A stretch of DNA of 64,000 nt from Immersiella caudata (taxonomy: Eukaryota; Ascomycota; Sordariomycetes; Sordariales; Lasiosphaeriaceae), in assembly GCA_030512335.1 (NCBI GenBank), contig JAULSU010000001.1:2976001-3040000 (forward strand), in the 5' to 3' direction. Shown piece by piece: positions 24,194 through 35,957 of this stretch. The translations under genes were made by a program, and so were the position numbers. The notes beneath the pieces are model-generated. The model was given only the letters and a program-made list of their open reading frames with translations, had not been told where the DNA came from and ran no database searches. Every line of letters starts with the position of its first letter. Position 1 is the stretch's first letter.

Positions 24194-27100
24194 TGCAGGA
24201 CAAACCGTGATGAAAACACGAAGAGAGCGCTGTGACAGTCCACCGTGATCGAACGGGCCCCATCCAGCACCACGAAGCTGGTGCCGACGCGGGATTTGTT
24301 TGATTGATTCGGAGCTCTCAGCAAAAGCGGGGTCAGCCGGCAGCAGGGCGCAGGCTGTGGGTTGAAAAGCAAAAAAAGTTGTCCGCGACCCAGGCCGATC
24401 TGGGTGGGGGGCGGCCCGTTGGGTGGTATGGGTCAGACGCCTTGTGAGGGGTGTGCGGCTCGAGCTCAAGTTGGTTCGCGCCCCAGTGTCCCTTGCGGAC
24501 GTTCCAGACACAAGTTGGGTTGAAGCGGGTACCCCTGCGAAATTTACCCAAATTCCCACGTAAACGATCGTGGCTCACGAGAAGTTTAAGTATTCCACCG
24601 AGGTCAAGGCTGCACCCCTTCGCTCGGTGAACATCAAGGGTGCCTACCAGATATGCTGCATCCGCTGTAGCTTTGTGCCTGGAAGCGGACGTGGGCGCCC
24701 GTGCCTCCACATCGTCCTGCTTCTCTGTTGGTAGCTTTGCCCTCCAGTACCCATAGATTCATCGATCCTAGCAATAGAAGTCGCAATGGTCAAGCTTGCA
24801 ATTTCAGCATTTTTCTCACCGATGACTCTCGACATCGGACGGCGATGATTAGGTACCCATCATTTTAGCCAGCGGGTTTGAAGCTCCACGGTTTTGTGTG
24901 GCGCTTCCAGCGCTTGCACAGCGCCCTAGTCCCTCTGGGCACGCATGCGTCGGATTAAAATTCCTCCTTTATACCTCTCACCTGGGCGACCCCTTTCTCT
25001 TGTATTTTCTTCTTTCATATTGGGCTGATGCTCACCATGCGGGAGAGATGCCAGCGCTCTCTTTTCGCCATCTTGTCCTTGCCAAGGCAGCAGAGGTTTG
25101 GTGGCAAGCTTGACGACGCTCTCTGCAGCCAGCCACAGCTGGCCCTCCCGGAGAGCACTCGCCACGGAGGGAGAAACCTGCAAAAACTCCAACCCCCCTC
25201 ACTGGCTGTGGCGATTGCAAGTGTTGATCTGGGGCTGGCACGGCCAGTGTCTTCCACAACAGCTCTCGAAAGCCTCCCTGAACGCGTCACGACGGTTCGT
25301 CGCCTCGCGTTGGATTGGGAGGCCCACCAAATGAAGCCTGCTGAGAAAGATCGCCATGTAGCACCATCACTACTACCACCCACACCATACATTCCCAGTC
25401 TCGACCCGAGGCCAATATGGAGGCCGAAAGCTGATTTGAGACGCCGAGGAAGGGGCGGTGAGTTCTGAGCACAGGTTATTTGCCTTTGCGCTCATTCTAG
25501 TTTCGATCGTCGCTGATTCGCAGCGATAGGAATACTTTGACCCCTGAGAGAGTCGCAAACTGGGACGATTTCGCGTCTTATCGATGAGATTCGGGTGTGA
25601 TAGGTATATTGGATGACCTATCACAGTTTGGTCGATAAAGGCAGCGAAGCGATGCTTTTCTTCTTCCAGGGATGGACACCAACCACAAGGCCAAGAACCA
25701 CTCAGGACGGGTATGAGAAATTTCTGACTATCCCGACGGCGGCCACCACTTCATCTATGACTCGACAGACCGAAAAAAAAGATGGGTGCCCGGCGTGTCG
25801 CCTGTCCCACGTTGCCCAATGCAGCCTGGCGGCCCCCCGTGAACGCGAATCGCCTTGGAGATGGTGTGGACTCGGTGGTGCCTCGATGAGTTCTACCAGC
25901 TTTGGCTGTAGTATCAGTCCAGGAATTCGTCGATGCCGCTGCCCAATCTTGCACGTCGGGCATCCAAGACTCGCACAAACGCTGTGCACTCCTAGACGAT
26001 AGCTACTTGGGCCGAGAGTCTCAAGTGACACCCCGTGCGTCAAAAGTCTTCAGGAGGACAGGTAGCTGGTGGGGGGCACTGGGACCGCTACGAAGGCCCG
26101 GATCACAGCCATTTTGCAGTCTGTTTCGGGCCGTCGGAGACACAAAACAGACGCGTTAACGCTCGCCAAGAACGTTTTCCGGAGGCCACAGAGCCTCAAA
26201 GGGACGCCAAATTCTCAAGATGTTGGGCATCGACATGTTCTATAACCTTGGGTTGAGAGCTGACGATAATAATCGTCATCTGAGCGGGACTAGTTTGCTT
26301 ATTGGCACAATGAAGACGCAAGGCACTTCCTGCTTTCTAGTGCGGAACGACAGAGGTCAGCTCGCTGGGACGGATTTGACCCCAGGGTCACCGCAACGGC
26401 GCGAGCAACTCAACCATCAGCCCACAGGAAAGAAGCAAGGCTTAAATCAGGCCAACATCCGAACTGGCCAACTTTACAAAGACTGCGGCGAAAATCCAGT
26501 AGCGGGAAAGAAAATACGTGGACTCTCTCGTCAATTGCCAACACTGAAGACGAGGCGGACCCATGGGGCGGCCGGAAATGTCGCTCGCAAACGAGACACT
26601 CGTCATGAATATGCTGTTCAGTGGCTGGCTGCTACTCATAGCTCAACCTTTTCGCCTTGCTCAACCATCTCACCACGAGGTATTTCACATCTACCTAGGT
26701 ATTTTGCCAGCCCCTTTTCCCCACTTTTGCCTTGGGTGCCTGGGGATCAGCACCGTCAACTGTAAACAACACATTGTCACCTGGACGACGCATCGCCTCG
26801 CGCTTCCCACCGCCCCTGACTGGTTGCTTTCATCATCGACATATGCTAGCTCGGGCCGCCAAGCGGTGAAGCAAGGTATGCGATCGAGGCTGCGGGCGCA
26901 CAGCTTGGCCCAAAGGCTCTCGCCTCACCGAGAAAAAAAACTGATGCCTGCTCAGGGGGCTGCATTAGGCTTTTGCTTCATCCCTCCACGTCCTCGACGG
27001 CCCCTCTGCTGTTTCGCAACGGCTACAATCCCGTTGAAGCGAAAATGCCCGGTGTCGCACAGCACATGACTCGCTAGAGGCTTCCGAGGCTTGCTTGCCC

Positions 27101-28874
27101 GATGGCACTTTCCAACCACCGGGATGCCTTCTGATAAGATGGGCCTGTGTGATCTTTGCCCTTTGACAGAGTGGTTGTTGTGGTCTCGGACGGCAGCCCC
27201 GCTCGACCATTCGGGGCTCGACACCCTTCCGTGCCTTCACCGCCTCCCTCGCGCATCCCGGTCCCTTCCCCGCCCTTCCCGGCTACCGATAGGCGGCTCC
27301 GTAGGCGAAACGTTGCTGTAGCAGTATGTCTCAATGGAGCTAGGACGATTTTACCCATCAAAAGGTGAAGGTCTGCAGTGCCAGCAAAGCAACGGGTGGA
27401 GGATCATCATCCGACACACACACATCCGATTCGACTTCTAACGCCCTGCCTGTTGAGCCCCGACGCCAGAGCCTCGGCAGAATCCCGAGAAGTGCAGACG
27501 CATGGCGACCTTGCTGCTTCAGCATGCACATACTTTGCTGGAACGGGGGACAGGAGACACTCGCTGGCAGCAACCAAGAGCTCTGCTGCCAGGACCCGTG
27601 TCCTGCGCACCCAAGCGCCCACCAATCGGGTCTTGTCCGGTCCGTGATGGAGCGGAAGGTGCAACGGGAGGAAGGTCGCGAGACGACAGCCTTTCGCTGT
27701 CCGACACGGCACTCCTATTATCCAGCGAGAGAGCCAACACTGCAACGCATTGCCTTATAAGAGATGACCATTCAGAGGGTCGCAAAACATCTGATGGGAT
27801 GGCATGTGCCTCAACACGTGGGCGAGTCCAACGAGACGTGCACAAGGGAGGATACTAGGTCACTGAGACGTTTCGAGGCAGGCGAGGGAGGGTGGAAACA
27901 CTTGCAACACTTGCAGGCCTGTTCCGGATGCTGTGCCAGCAGCACAAACCTGCTCATTGTGACACTTTGCAAGTGCCGAAGCCCAAGAGTATTGCATATT
28001 TTACTCTGCCCGCATGCCTATCCCGTAGTCAACTCGCTTTTCGGGACGCCTTGTTAGCTCACAGTGAGGCGGCAGGTCTTTGCACAACCCCCGTTGCCGA
28101 TCATGAGACCGCTTTCCGGAACAGAGTTAGAGGCAACGTGAGATGCTGACGCTTGAAGCTGTCCACGAAGAAGTCACGACTGGAGGACCGCCATTGTCTG
28201 CTAACCCTCAGGTGCCCCTAGCACGATCATGCGCTGACGCTCTAGAGACTTCGCCCCCAAGGCAAACACTCGGCGTCATGCCACAACACGTCGTATGCCC
28301 CCGTAAGTTGCATTTCAAGCTGGCACCAACAAATAACCTCAGCTGGGCTTCGTCTATCCCGAGTCCTCGAGATTCACTGTTATCTATTTTTGTGTTGCCC
28401 CTGAAAGTCGAATCCTCGACATAATTGGGCCTTGGTACGAGGATGCGGAGTGTGGAGCGTCTTACCGAGAGGCCGCCCTGAATGTTTTAGCTGAGGGCGG
28501 GCGGGCGTGGAAAATGAGGCGGGGAATGCGAATCACCCCTAGACTAGACTAACAAGCCTTGAATCCTTCAGCTCGGATGGGATCTTCAAGGTTTCATATT
28601 GTTGTGGCTGAGTTTTGGTGACGACGATTTGTCTTGGTATTTGCAGCAATGTTAGGAGCAGCTAGATTACACTGCAGGCCGCGGGACCCGAACATGATGG
28701 TGGGTCGCTCCGCAGAAGGATGTCTTACCGATTGCAGGAAGCGCAGCGGGAAGCCGACCGTTGGGGTCGGACGCACTGAAACACCTGGGGCGGATCTTTC
28801 CGTGGGTGGACTTGCAGATTTGATGTCGATATGTTTTCATGTAGATGTGCTTTGGTCTTGACAGATATTTATTC
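24194..28874. other. 4.7 kb gene-free stretch
   Basis: Only overlapping chance frames are seen. The first few hundred bases upstream of 24193 presumably hold the Est1-like promoter. At 24564-24640 (+) a short stretch has coding-like codon choice (reads AHEKFKYSTEVKAAPLRSV) but no usable start and no extension. The 181-codon frame at 26220-26765 (+) has no motif. Confidence 0.5.
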
Positions 28875-30784
28875 TCATAGCTTTGCGTTCCCCGCCCGGC
28901 TCTCTTTCCTCACTTGATCTCTCATGAGCCTCCGCAAGATCTTGCCGCTGGCAGATTTCGGCACCTGGTCAATGAATTGGATGCCTCCCCTGAGTCTCTT
29001 GTGAGGCGCAACTTGGCTAGCCACCCACTCGCTCAACTCCTGTGCTTTGGCTTCGCTGGCGGTAACCCCCTGTCTGAGGACGACGTACGCCCGGGGGACC
29101 TCGGTCGCTTGAGCTGGGTCTTCGACGCCGATTACGCAAGCATCAGCGATGTCCGCATGTCCAACGAGGAGGCCTTCTAATTCCGCTGGTGGGACGGGGA
29201 ATCCCTCTATTGAGTAGGTAATCGGGATTAGTACCATGCTTACCGCAGCTCGACATACAAGGCAAAAGGGAGAGGCAGTGAGAGAACAACTTACTATACT
29301 TGATGAGCTCCTTGAGACGGTCGACGCAAAAGTAGTTGCCGTGCTTATCCCGTCGAAAAATGTCGCCCGTCTTGAAGTACCCATCCGGCGAGAACGCCTC
29401 CCTTGTGCGCTCAGGACTATTCAGGTAAGCTTTGAAGACGTTGGGCCCTTTGACCCAGAGTTCGCCGGCCTATTTTTTTTATGCTCCATTAGATCCTGTG
29501 AAACCTGTGAAACAATGCAGAAGTGAAATGGTTCTGTCGTACCTCGTCGCCTGCCACCTCATTGCCGCTCTCATCAACGATCTTCGCTTCCATATTGGGG
29601 AAAAGCTTTCCAACGGACCCCATGTGTTTTGCCCATTCCTCGACTCTCTGGCAGTGCGTGACAGGGCTCGTCTCGGAGAGGCCGAAGCCTTGTTTTACTC
29701 TGGGAATCCATGTCAGCCAGGCGTCTCTCAGGCAAAGTTAGGCACTCCCTTCCGAGACAAAAAGAAGGCAAAATGGGACGCACGGGATGTGAAGTCGGTC
29801 CCACACAGCCTCGGTGAGCTCTCTGGTGAGGGGGGCAGCACCCGAATGCAGAACTTTAAGCGACGTCAAATCGTACTTGTCCACCAAGGGATGCTTCGCA
29901 AACGCCAGTATCACTGGCGGCGGGAGATAGGTGAATGTGATGCGGTAAGCCTCGATTGTTTGAAGGACCTTTTCCATATCGAAGCGTTCAAGAACCACGA
30001 GCTGCCAGCCGGAGTAGACGGTCAAAAGGACAGAGCAAGTTAAACCGTAGATGTGAAAAAACGGAAGCACACCCAGCTGCTTATCTCCCTTTCCGTCGTA
30101 ACCGCCATACGGGAGCCACTGGTTACCTTCAACATAGTCGCCCTGGAGAAGATTTGCGACGAGATTCAGGTGCGTCAAACACACCCCCTTTGGCAGACCC
30201 GTCGTCCCGGACGAATAAACCAGGAAAGCCAAATCCTTGTCTGTGTCGACAGTAGCCTTCGCGTAGTGTCCTCTGGAACTCGTATTGCGAATGTTGCTAA
30301 AGTGTTGGAACCTCCCCGAGTGATCACGATGTTCGCCGATGATCACGATGCGGCTCTCTGGAATTCCAGCTTTGGAGGCAGCAGCGATGGCTGTCTTTAA
30401 GAACGGTGCCTGCGTTACCAGAGCCTTTGCGCCAGAGTCCTTGAGCTGAAATGTAAGTTCCTCAACTGTGTAGAGCGGATTGGCTGGCGAAACGGCGCCA
30501 CCGGCCCAGAGAGCCCCCAGCGTGACGATCGGAGTATCGATCGAGTTGGGCGTGTAGAGAGCAATGATATCGCCCTTCTTCCAGTGCCAAAGGGCCTGAA
30601 GGCCCTTTCCAAACTCGACGGATGCGCTTCGAAGGCCGGCCCAGCTGTAGGTACGTCCTGTTTCCCCGCTGGTGAAAATCTCTTTTGTCGTTGGGAACGG
30701 TCTTTGCTTCCGCTCGAACACGAGCGACCAAAGATCGACATCGCGAGGAATAGCGATGGGCGGGTACGAGGACGCGAACGGCAT
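28875..30784 (-). CDS. 4-coumarate:CoA-ligase-like acyl-CoA synthetase, peroxisomal, 554 aa
   Basis: Exons are 30784-29784, 29699-29543, 29469-29295 and 29206-28875 (1665 nt), with clean GT-AG introns in phases that fit. It is an ANL-superfamily adenylating enzyme: it activates a carboxylic acid with ATP to an acyl-adenylate and transfers it to coenzyme A. Core motifs are in order: the P-loop SSGTTGLPKG at 191-200, the A5 motif GFGLSET at 338-344, GYFKTGD ending at 422, DRLKELIKYKGFPV, and the catalytic-lysine motif KSASGKILRR (Lys533). The length of 554 is typical for 4CL-like enzymes. The C-terminus is AKL, a type 1 peroxisomal targeting signal, so the enzyme probably works in the peroxisome. 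The substrate (phenylpropanoid, fatty or other acid) cannot be told from motifs. No biosynthetic neighbours are present. Confidence 0.93.
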
Positions 30785-31590
30785 CGTGAAGTTTGCTTCC
30801 GATCTATAGTTGAGCTTTCAGGAAAGTACGAGCCGAATACAACAAGCTCATGGGCTACGGTGTCGCCAGCCACTCAGCATTCCACCGCAACGATGCCGTT
30901 AGTTGTTTGTGAGCTGGGGACAATCCCTGCATTTATGTCATTGACCAGTCCGAACCGAGTCCGAACCCCTCGATGAGGGGGGCATGGCCCATTGGTGGCG
31001 TTTATCATCGGCTCTCCAAACCCCCAACTTCAAGGCCCTCGCTTGGTGCAGGAGCGGGGCTGGGCCGAGGACATCACGGCTTCGCCGTCTCCATGGCCGT
31101 TTGGAGTACTGCTTGGCGGTATTCCAATGCTGGACTTTCGGCTGTAACCCGTGGTTGTCAAACGCACGAGGAGTCTCTGAGTGATGTGTGAAGTCGAGCT
31201 CCCCCCACGATTACCCCACAAATTGGGGCTTGGCTCAACGTCCCCTCTGCTCTGGCCAGTGATCGAGCATGAACTGCTCATTGTGCTGAAAAACGGACTT
31301 TTCGATTTCGGAAGTAATAGCTAGAGTCCAGAGTGCAAAATACCAGACAGAAAGAGTAACACCAAGCAAATGATGCAAAATATGGAAGAAGCAAACCCAT
31401 TTTGAACCCGGGGCCGAGGTGCTGGAGGTTCCATTCCCTCTGACCTGGCCTGTGCTCCTGCCCAAAGACGAATGGGTCCAGATTGCTCCTTCCCAATCAC
31501 CCTCGTGCGTGGAAATCGAGCAAACACCTTAGTTTCTGAGCATCTACGGGGAGCAAAATAAAAGACTGAGCAGTACCGGGCAGAAAATGC
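30785..31590. other. intergenic, upstream of the acyl-CoA synthetase gene
   Basis: About 800 bases holding the promoter side of the synthetase gene. No further gene or recognised site. Confidence 0.5.
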
Positions 31591-31595
31591 AAAAA
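31591..31595 (-). terminator. RNA polymerase III terminator of the tRNA gene
   Basis: Five T on the minus strand, five bases after the tRNA discriminator base. T runs of four or more stop RNA polymerase III. Confidence 0.6.
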
Positions 31596-31600
31596 GAATG

Positions 31601-31692
31601 AGGACGAAACGTGATTTGAACACGTGACCTACCGGAATATGCTTGCCCGTGGGAAGCTGCAGCCGGTTGCTCTACCCCTGAGCTATTCGTCC
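31601..31692 (-). tRNA. tRNA-Cys (GCA) with a 20-nt intron
   Basis: The minus strand folds as a complete tRNA. The acceptor stem is GGACGAA with TTCGTCC, the D stem GCTC/GAGC with loop AGGGGTA, the anticodon stem ACCGG/CCGGT, and the T arm ACGTG-TTCAAAT-CACGT. The discriminator base is T (31601). The anticodon GCA is at 31660-31658, preceded by T33. Twenty extra bases (31656-31637) follow position 37, the normal place for eukaryotic nuclear tRNA introns, leaving a mature length of 72. The 3' CCA is not encoded, as expected. Confidence 0.9.
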
Positions 31693-32178
31693 TTCAGGGG
31701 GTTTAGTGGTAAGCCGTCGCTGTAATCAGGACCACATACGTGCCGACTTTGCTGGAAGCTCGCGCCACGTGACCATTTGGTGCTAAAGGCGGCCTAGGGA
31801 AGCGGCGCGTCACGTCAGGAAAAGTAGACATATAAAGTTTTTCGGTTGGCGATGTACACCAAAGCTCTGAAGAAAAGCTGGGGGTCCCGACATTAAATAG
31901 AAAGGTGCTCATGTCAATCGCATCATTGCTGGCAATGGAAGCGTGCTTCGTACTTCTCGAAGGCCTGCTCGGCTGCAAGTCATTGTTCGATGGGACAGGA
32001 CCCACCTAGAGCTTTGCGGGGGCCGCGCTTAAGCCCTGGGGCCCCTGCAACGTCCAACCGTCGCGTCTCCAAGCTTGGAGGCGCGTTTTGTCGAGCATCA
32101 ACGCACAACACCCCGCCATCACTTTCAACACACCACATGTAGCCTTGGAACCAACGGCTGTAATCCGGGTTGCCCACC
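31693..32178. other. intergenic, shared upstream region
   Basis: 486 bases between the divergent tRNA and kinetochore genes. No gene seen. Confidence 0.5.
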
Positions 32179-34416
32179 ATGGCGACAAGTATGCATTCAT
32201 TTGCGTTATAAGTTCTCTCAGCAAGCCAGCTAACCATTTGTAGGACAGGAGCGCCTCCTCGAGCGCATGCGTGGAGCTCGGTACGTCACCCTTCCCAGCT
32301 CCCGCTCCTCAATTGACACCCTCACAGCATGCACGAAGTCGAAGATACTTCCTTCGGTTTCGAACTCCCGGATCCCGAGCCCATGGAATTGGAAGCAGAG
32401 CCTGATCCCGAAGCCGAGCCAAGCCCACCTCCCATAGCCCCTCCAGTGACCCGTCCACCGCCAAACACCTCTGCAAAGCGGGCTCGTCCCGGCCGAAGCC
32501 CTCCGAGTGCGCGCACCACACGATCCGCCGCCGCTGCGACGAGCCCCCCGCAGAAAAACTCCTCCACACGCTCCGGCAGCCCAGCGATTTACGACATTAG
32601 CGATCACAGCAGCGTCGATGGCAAGCGGCCAAAGCGAATTTCTGGCTCCCGCACGGCGAGACGCGGCGGGCCGTCAGCCCTATCATCGGCGTTTAAGAGA
32701 GTGTCGCTGGAGGTGCCGACGGGAGAAGATGAAGAAATGGAGGAGAACGAAGCCGTGGTAGCACCAAGCCCGATGGATCTCGAGCCGTCATCTGCTTCGT
32801 TGCCTAGGAGGACGTCGCAGCTGTCGCTCGGGTCGGCGAAATCACCGCTGGCGGGGAGGGTGTCGGCCATGGTGGAGGAGATTGGGGAGAGCCCTGTGGA
32901 TGCACCGGGGAGTGGGAGGCGAAGGCAAATGAGGATTAGCGCTGGGGCGCCGGTGATAGGGTCGAGTACTTTGTTGCAGAGAGTGTTGGAGGACTTGGAT
33001 GAGACGACGGCGCATGTGCCGTCTTCGTCGCCGTTGCAGCGGGTGGCGAGGAGAAAGAGTGGGGAGACTGCAATAGAGAGACAGCAGAGGAGGAGTGCGC
33101 GGCTGTCTGGCGGAAGTTCGGCGGGGGGGAGTGATGTGATGGTGGAGGCCACTCCTAAGTCGAGAGGGAGCGCTGGATCCAAGGACGCTACGCCTAGGTC
33201 AAGTGGTAGGAAGAGGGCCAGGGCGGAGCCGACTGTGCCTCTGGTAGAGGAGGAGCCAGGCGAAGAGGAAGAGGTAGAAGGGCTTCTGGCCGAGGACGAG
33301 GTCGAGGAGCTAGGGGAGGAGGAAGCCGAGAAAGCGCAAGAGATTGGCGACAAGGAGGCCGCTCAGCGACTTGCAAAGAAGAAACGAACGAGGCAAAGTC
33401 TACCCGCTCCCCCATCACCCGAACTCGAAGCCGAACCAGAACCCGAGCCAGCCGCAAAACGACGGCGCAGGAAAGAGGTGGCCAGCCCGGCACAACAGCA
33501 GCAACCAAGAGCTCCAAAAGGCAAGCCTGCCAAGAAAGCGCCGGCGAGGAACAAGAGGGGCCCAAAGGCAGCAGGAGCAGCTGATGATGATGAGGCGGAC
33601 GGCGGTGCGGTGCCAGTCACCGTCCACCGCTTTACTAAGAAGGCTATTGTTGAAGAGGATGAATCAGACGCCGACATCCTCAACGCCGAGATTCCTTATG
33701 CCAACCGGGGTGGTGTCAACGCTGTTGATGTACTGTCTAAACTATGCGAGGAACTCATCGGGGCATTCTCTGCTCGGTTGGAGGAGAATGTGCAGAACGC
33801 CGAAGACACGGCGGGTAGGAGGGAGCAGCGGACTATGCTGAGATCCCTTGAGGCTTTTCAGGAAGAATTACGAACGAGGTTGTTGGAGCACGTATGTTGC
33901 ATTCCCAAAATAAAAGGCAACATCGCAAAAGCTGACTGAATTCGTGGCCAGACCATAGCCCTAGATACCCTGCATGCTCTCCGGAAGAGAGTACGCGTCG
34001 CGCAAAAGGAGAAGTTGTCATTGCGCGATGCGATACTGCGCGTCCGAGCTGAGCGAGACCAAGTAGCTCTGCGAATGGATGCGATACGAATAAAACATGA
34101 AGCGGAGAGCAGGGAAGCCCTGGTAAGTCTTGAACTTTCAATAAGGTGAAGGGGGTTTCTAACGTGATCAACATAGCGTCACATATCTTTGTCCTCAGCT
34201 ATGCATGACATTGATCTAGTTGTGGAAAAGGGGTTGGCTGCAGAGGAGTTGTCCATGCCAGAACAGACGCGGGCGGACCTCGCCAACCTGGAGCTGTTGG
34301 TCAACAGGATAGCAGACCAAGTAGGCACCAAGAGCGACGGCGGGGGAACTCTGAAGCAGATCAAAGAGTTTAACGCTTTCTTAGAACGGACTGCAGGTGT
34401 GTTGGAGGGCAGATAG
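32179..34416 (+). CDS. inner kinetochore subunit, Ame1/Mis17 (CENP-U) type, 673 aa
   Basis: Exons are 32179-32188, 32244-32280, 32328-33891, 33952-34122 and 34177-34416 (2022 nt). The first coding exon is only 10 nt; the three 5' exons splice to MATRQERLLERMRGAR followed by MHEVEDTSFGFELPDPE, a basic N-terminus characteristic of Ame1 orthologues that would be lost if the later ATG at 32329 were used. The middle (about 40-450) is disordered, with many Ser-Pro and Arg-Arg patches, AT-hook-like basic stretches (SGRKRARAEP, NKRGPKAAG) and acidic runs. The C-terminal quarter is conserved: VDVLSKLCEELIGAFSARLEE, RREQRTMLRSLEAFQEELRTRLLEH, then a coiled coil (KLSLRDAILRVRAERDQVAL). In the COMA complex, Ame1 pairs with Okp1 and links centromeric chromatin to the Mis12 complex. 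It converges on the twin-CX9C gene with only 114 bp between stop codons. Confidence 0.8.
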
Positions 34417-34530
34417 ACGGACCCGCAAACAGGTCAACACTTGTCTGAGCACTGGCTTTGTACACGTAGTATCACAATTTATGATGACATGATTACCACC
34501 AATACATTATCCTACATCCCACCCCAAGGA

Positions 34531-35534
34531 CTATTTCCCGACCAGCCCCTTGACTTTGTCGACCATCGTCTCCTTGCCCTCGGCCTTCCGGGCTTCCCTC
34601 TCCTTCGCCTGCTCCTCCCAAATGGACTGAATCCTCCCCGCCACCTCCGCCTTCGCCCTGAACTCGGCTCTCAGAGCCTCCTCCTCGGCCGCCCTATCCT
34701 CTGCCGGAAGCTTCTGCAGCTTCTCCTTCCACTCCTTCAACGTGTTCGGCCCCGGTTCCACGGGAACCACCCCATCCGGCCCGGCCGCCGGCGCCTCCTG
34801 TTTCGGTATCACGGGCGTATACACCGGCACCGGTCGTCCCTCCTCCTTCGCCTTGGCCGCCTCCCTCTCGTTCTCCATCATCTGCTGATAAATCTTATCC
34901 GCCCGCATCTGAATTTGCTCATCCACCTCCTTCGGCCTCTGATAACTCGAAAGGTACCCCAGCGCTTTCAACAACCTCTGCCCGCCGTTAGCAGTTCCCC
35001 AGTACTAGCGCATCACCTCAAGTGGTAACATACCGTCTGCGTTTGATAACACCTCTCAAACTTCTGCACCTCCTCAGAGCACAACCTCGCCCTCTTGACC
35101 CAATCCCCCTCCTTCATGCAATTATTCCACTCGAGCTGCTCCTCGGCACAATTCTCCATGGCCGTCCGTCCAATCATGGCCTTGCGCTCTTTGAATCCCT
35201 CTAGGACATCCATGAGTTTCTCATGATCGGATTTCGTTTCGGCCTCAACGGCAGAAAGTGGCTTGTAGCCCTTCCACAGGTGTGCGTAGCGGCCATCTTG
35301 GAAGAGGGACTGAAGGGGTACAGGGGGTGGGGCGTCATCGGAGGCAGATGAGGAGGGGCCTCGTTTCTGTGGTTGTGGTTGCTGAGGCCGCGTGGGGGAA
35401 GGTATGTTGGCGTGCTCGGGCCTAAGTTTCACGGGCGATTCTTTCTCGAGGTATTTGCGGACTTTGGGGTCGAGTTTGCCCAGCGGGTCGGACGCGCTGT
35501 CACTGCTGCCGAACCAGCCGTCAAACCACCCCAT
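34531..35534 (-). CDS. twin-CX9C (CHCH-like) protein, 315 aa
   Basis: Exons are 35534-35034 and 34977-34531 (948 nt; intron GTATGT...GGGCAG). The start MGWFDGWFGSSDSASDPLG is the first ATG. The central part has four cysteines in a twin CX9C pattern: C129-X9-C139-X12-C152-X9-C162 (within MENCAEEQLEWNNC and CSEEVQKFERC). Such helical hairpins are typically oxidised by Mia40 in the mitochondrial intermembrane space and occur in respiratory-chain assembly factors. Residues 1-125 are Pro/Ser-rich with no classic presequence, and residues 168-315 are a charged helical region (RAEFRAKAEVAGRIQSIWEE). At 315 residues it is far longer than small CX9C proteins of about 70-150. I cannot name the exact family; mitochondrial location is inferred from the cysteine pattern alone. 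Confidence 0.8.
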
Positions 35535-35957
35535 GATGTCTGCAAAGCGCGTGTCTGAGTCGTGGGATTGGGTCTCTGTTCGTCGCGTCGATGGATGGTG
35601 ATGGGTGCTGGTTGGAGCTCAGAATTTGGGCGGAGAAGAATGGCAGAAAGCCAAAGATGGGGTTAGGGTTACTAAATACACACCACCTAACCAAGTCACA
35701 CCCCCTATGCGTGCGGCATCTTTGGCGACATAAGACGCAGAAGGAGGCCAGCAAGCAATCTATAGGGTAATTGGCCAAGCCCTCACCGATGCTATTCTCT
35801 GATTACGCTAGACTAACGTCTCTAAATATCATACATCTGTATCTTGTTGACTCTGGAGAGAAGCGCCCTCAGAGCGAGTCATGGGACCCTGTGTTTGATA
35901 TTGGTCCATAGAATCTCTGCCTCTCTTTTGAGGCATGTTTCTATTGGTTTAATAGGC
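35535..35957. other. intergenic, promoter side of the twin-CX9C gene
   Basis: 423 bases between two tandem minus-strand genes. It holds the 5' flank of the twin-CX9C gene and the 3' flank of the aminopeptidase gene. No gene seen. Confidence 0.5.

Noticed and set aside
26220..26765. 181-codon frame on the plus strand
   Set aside because: No domain or coding texture; other frames of similar size overlap it.
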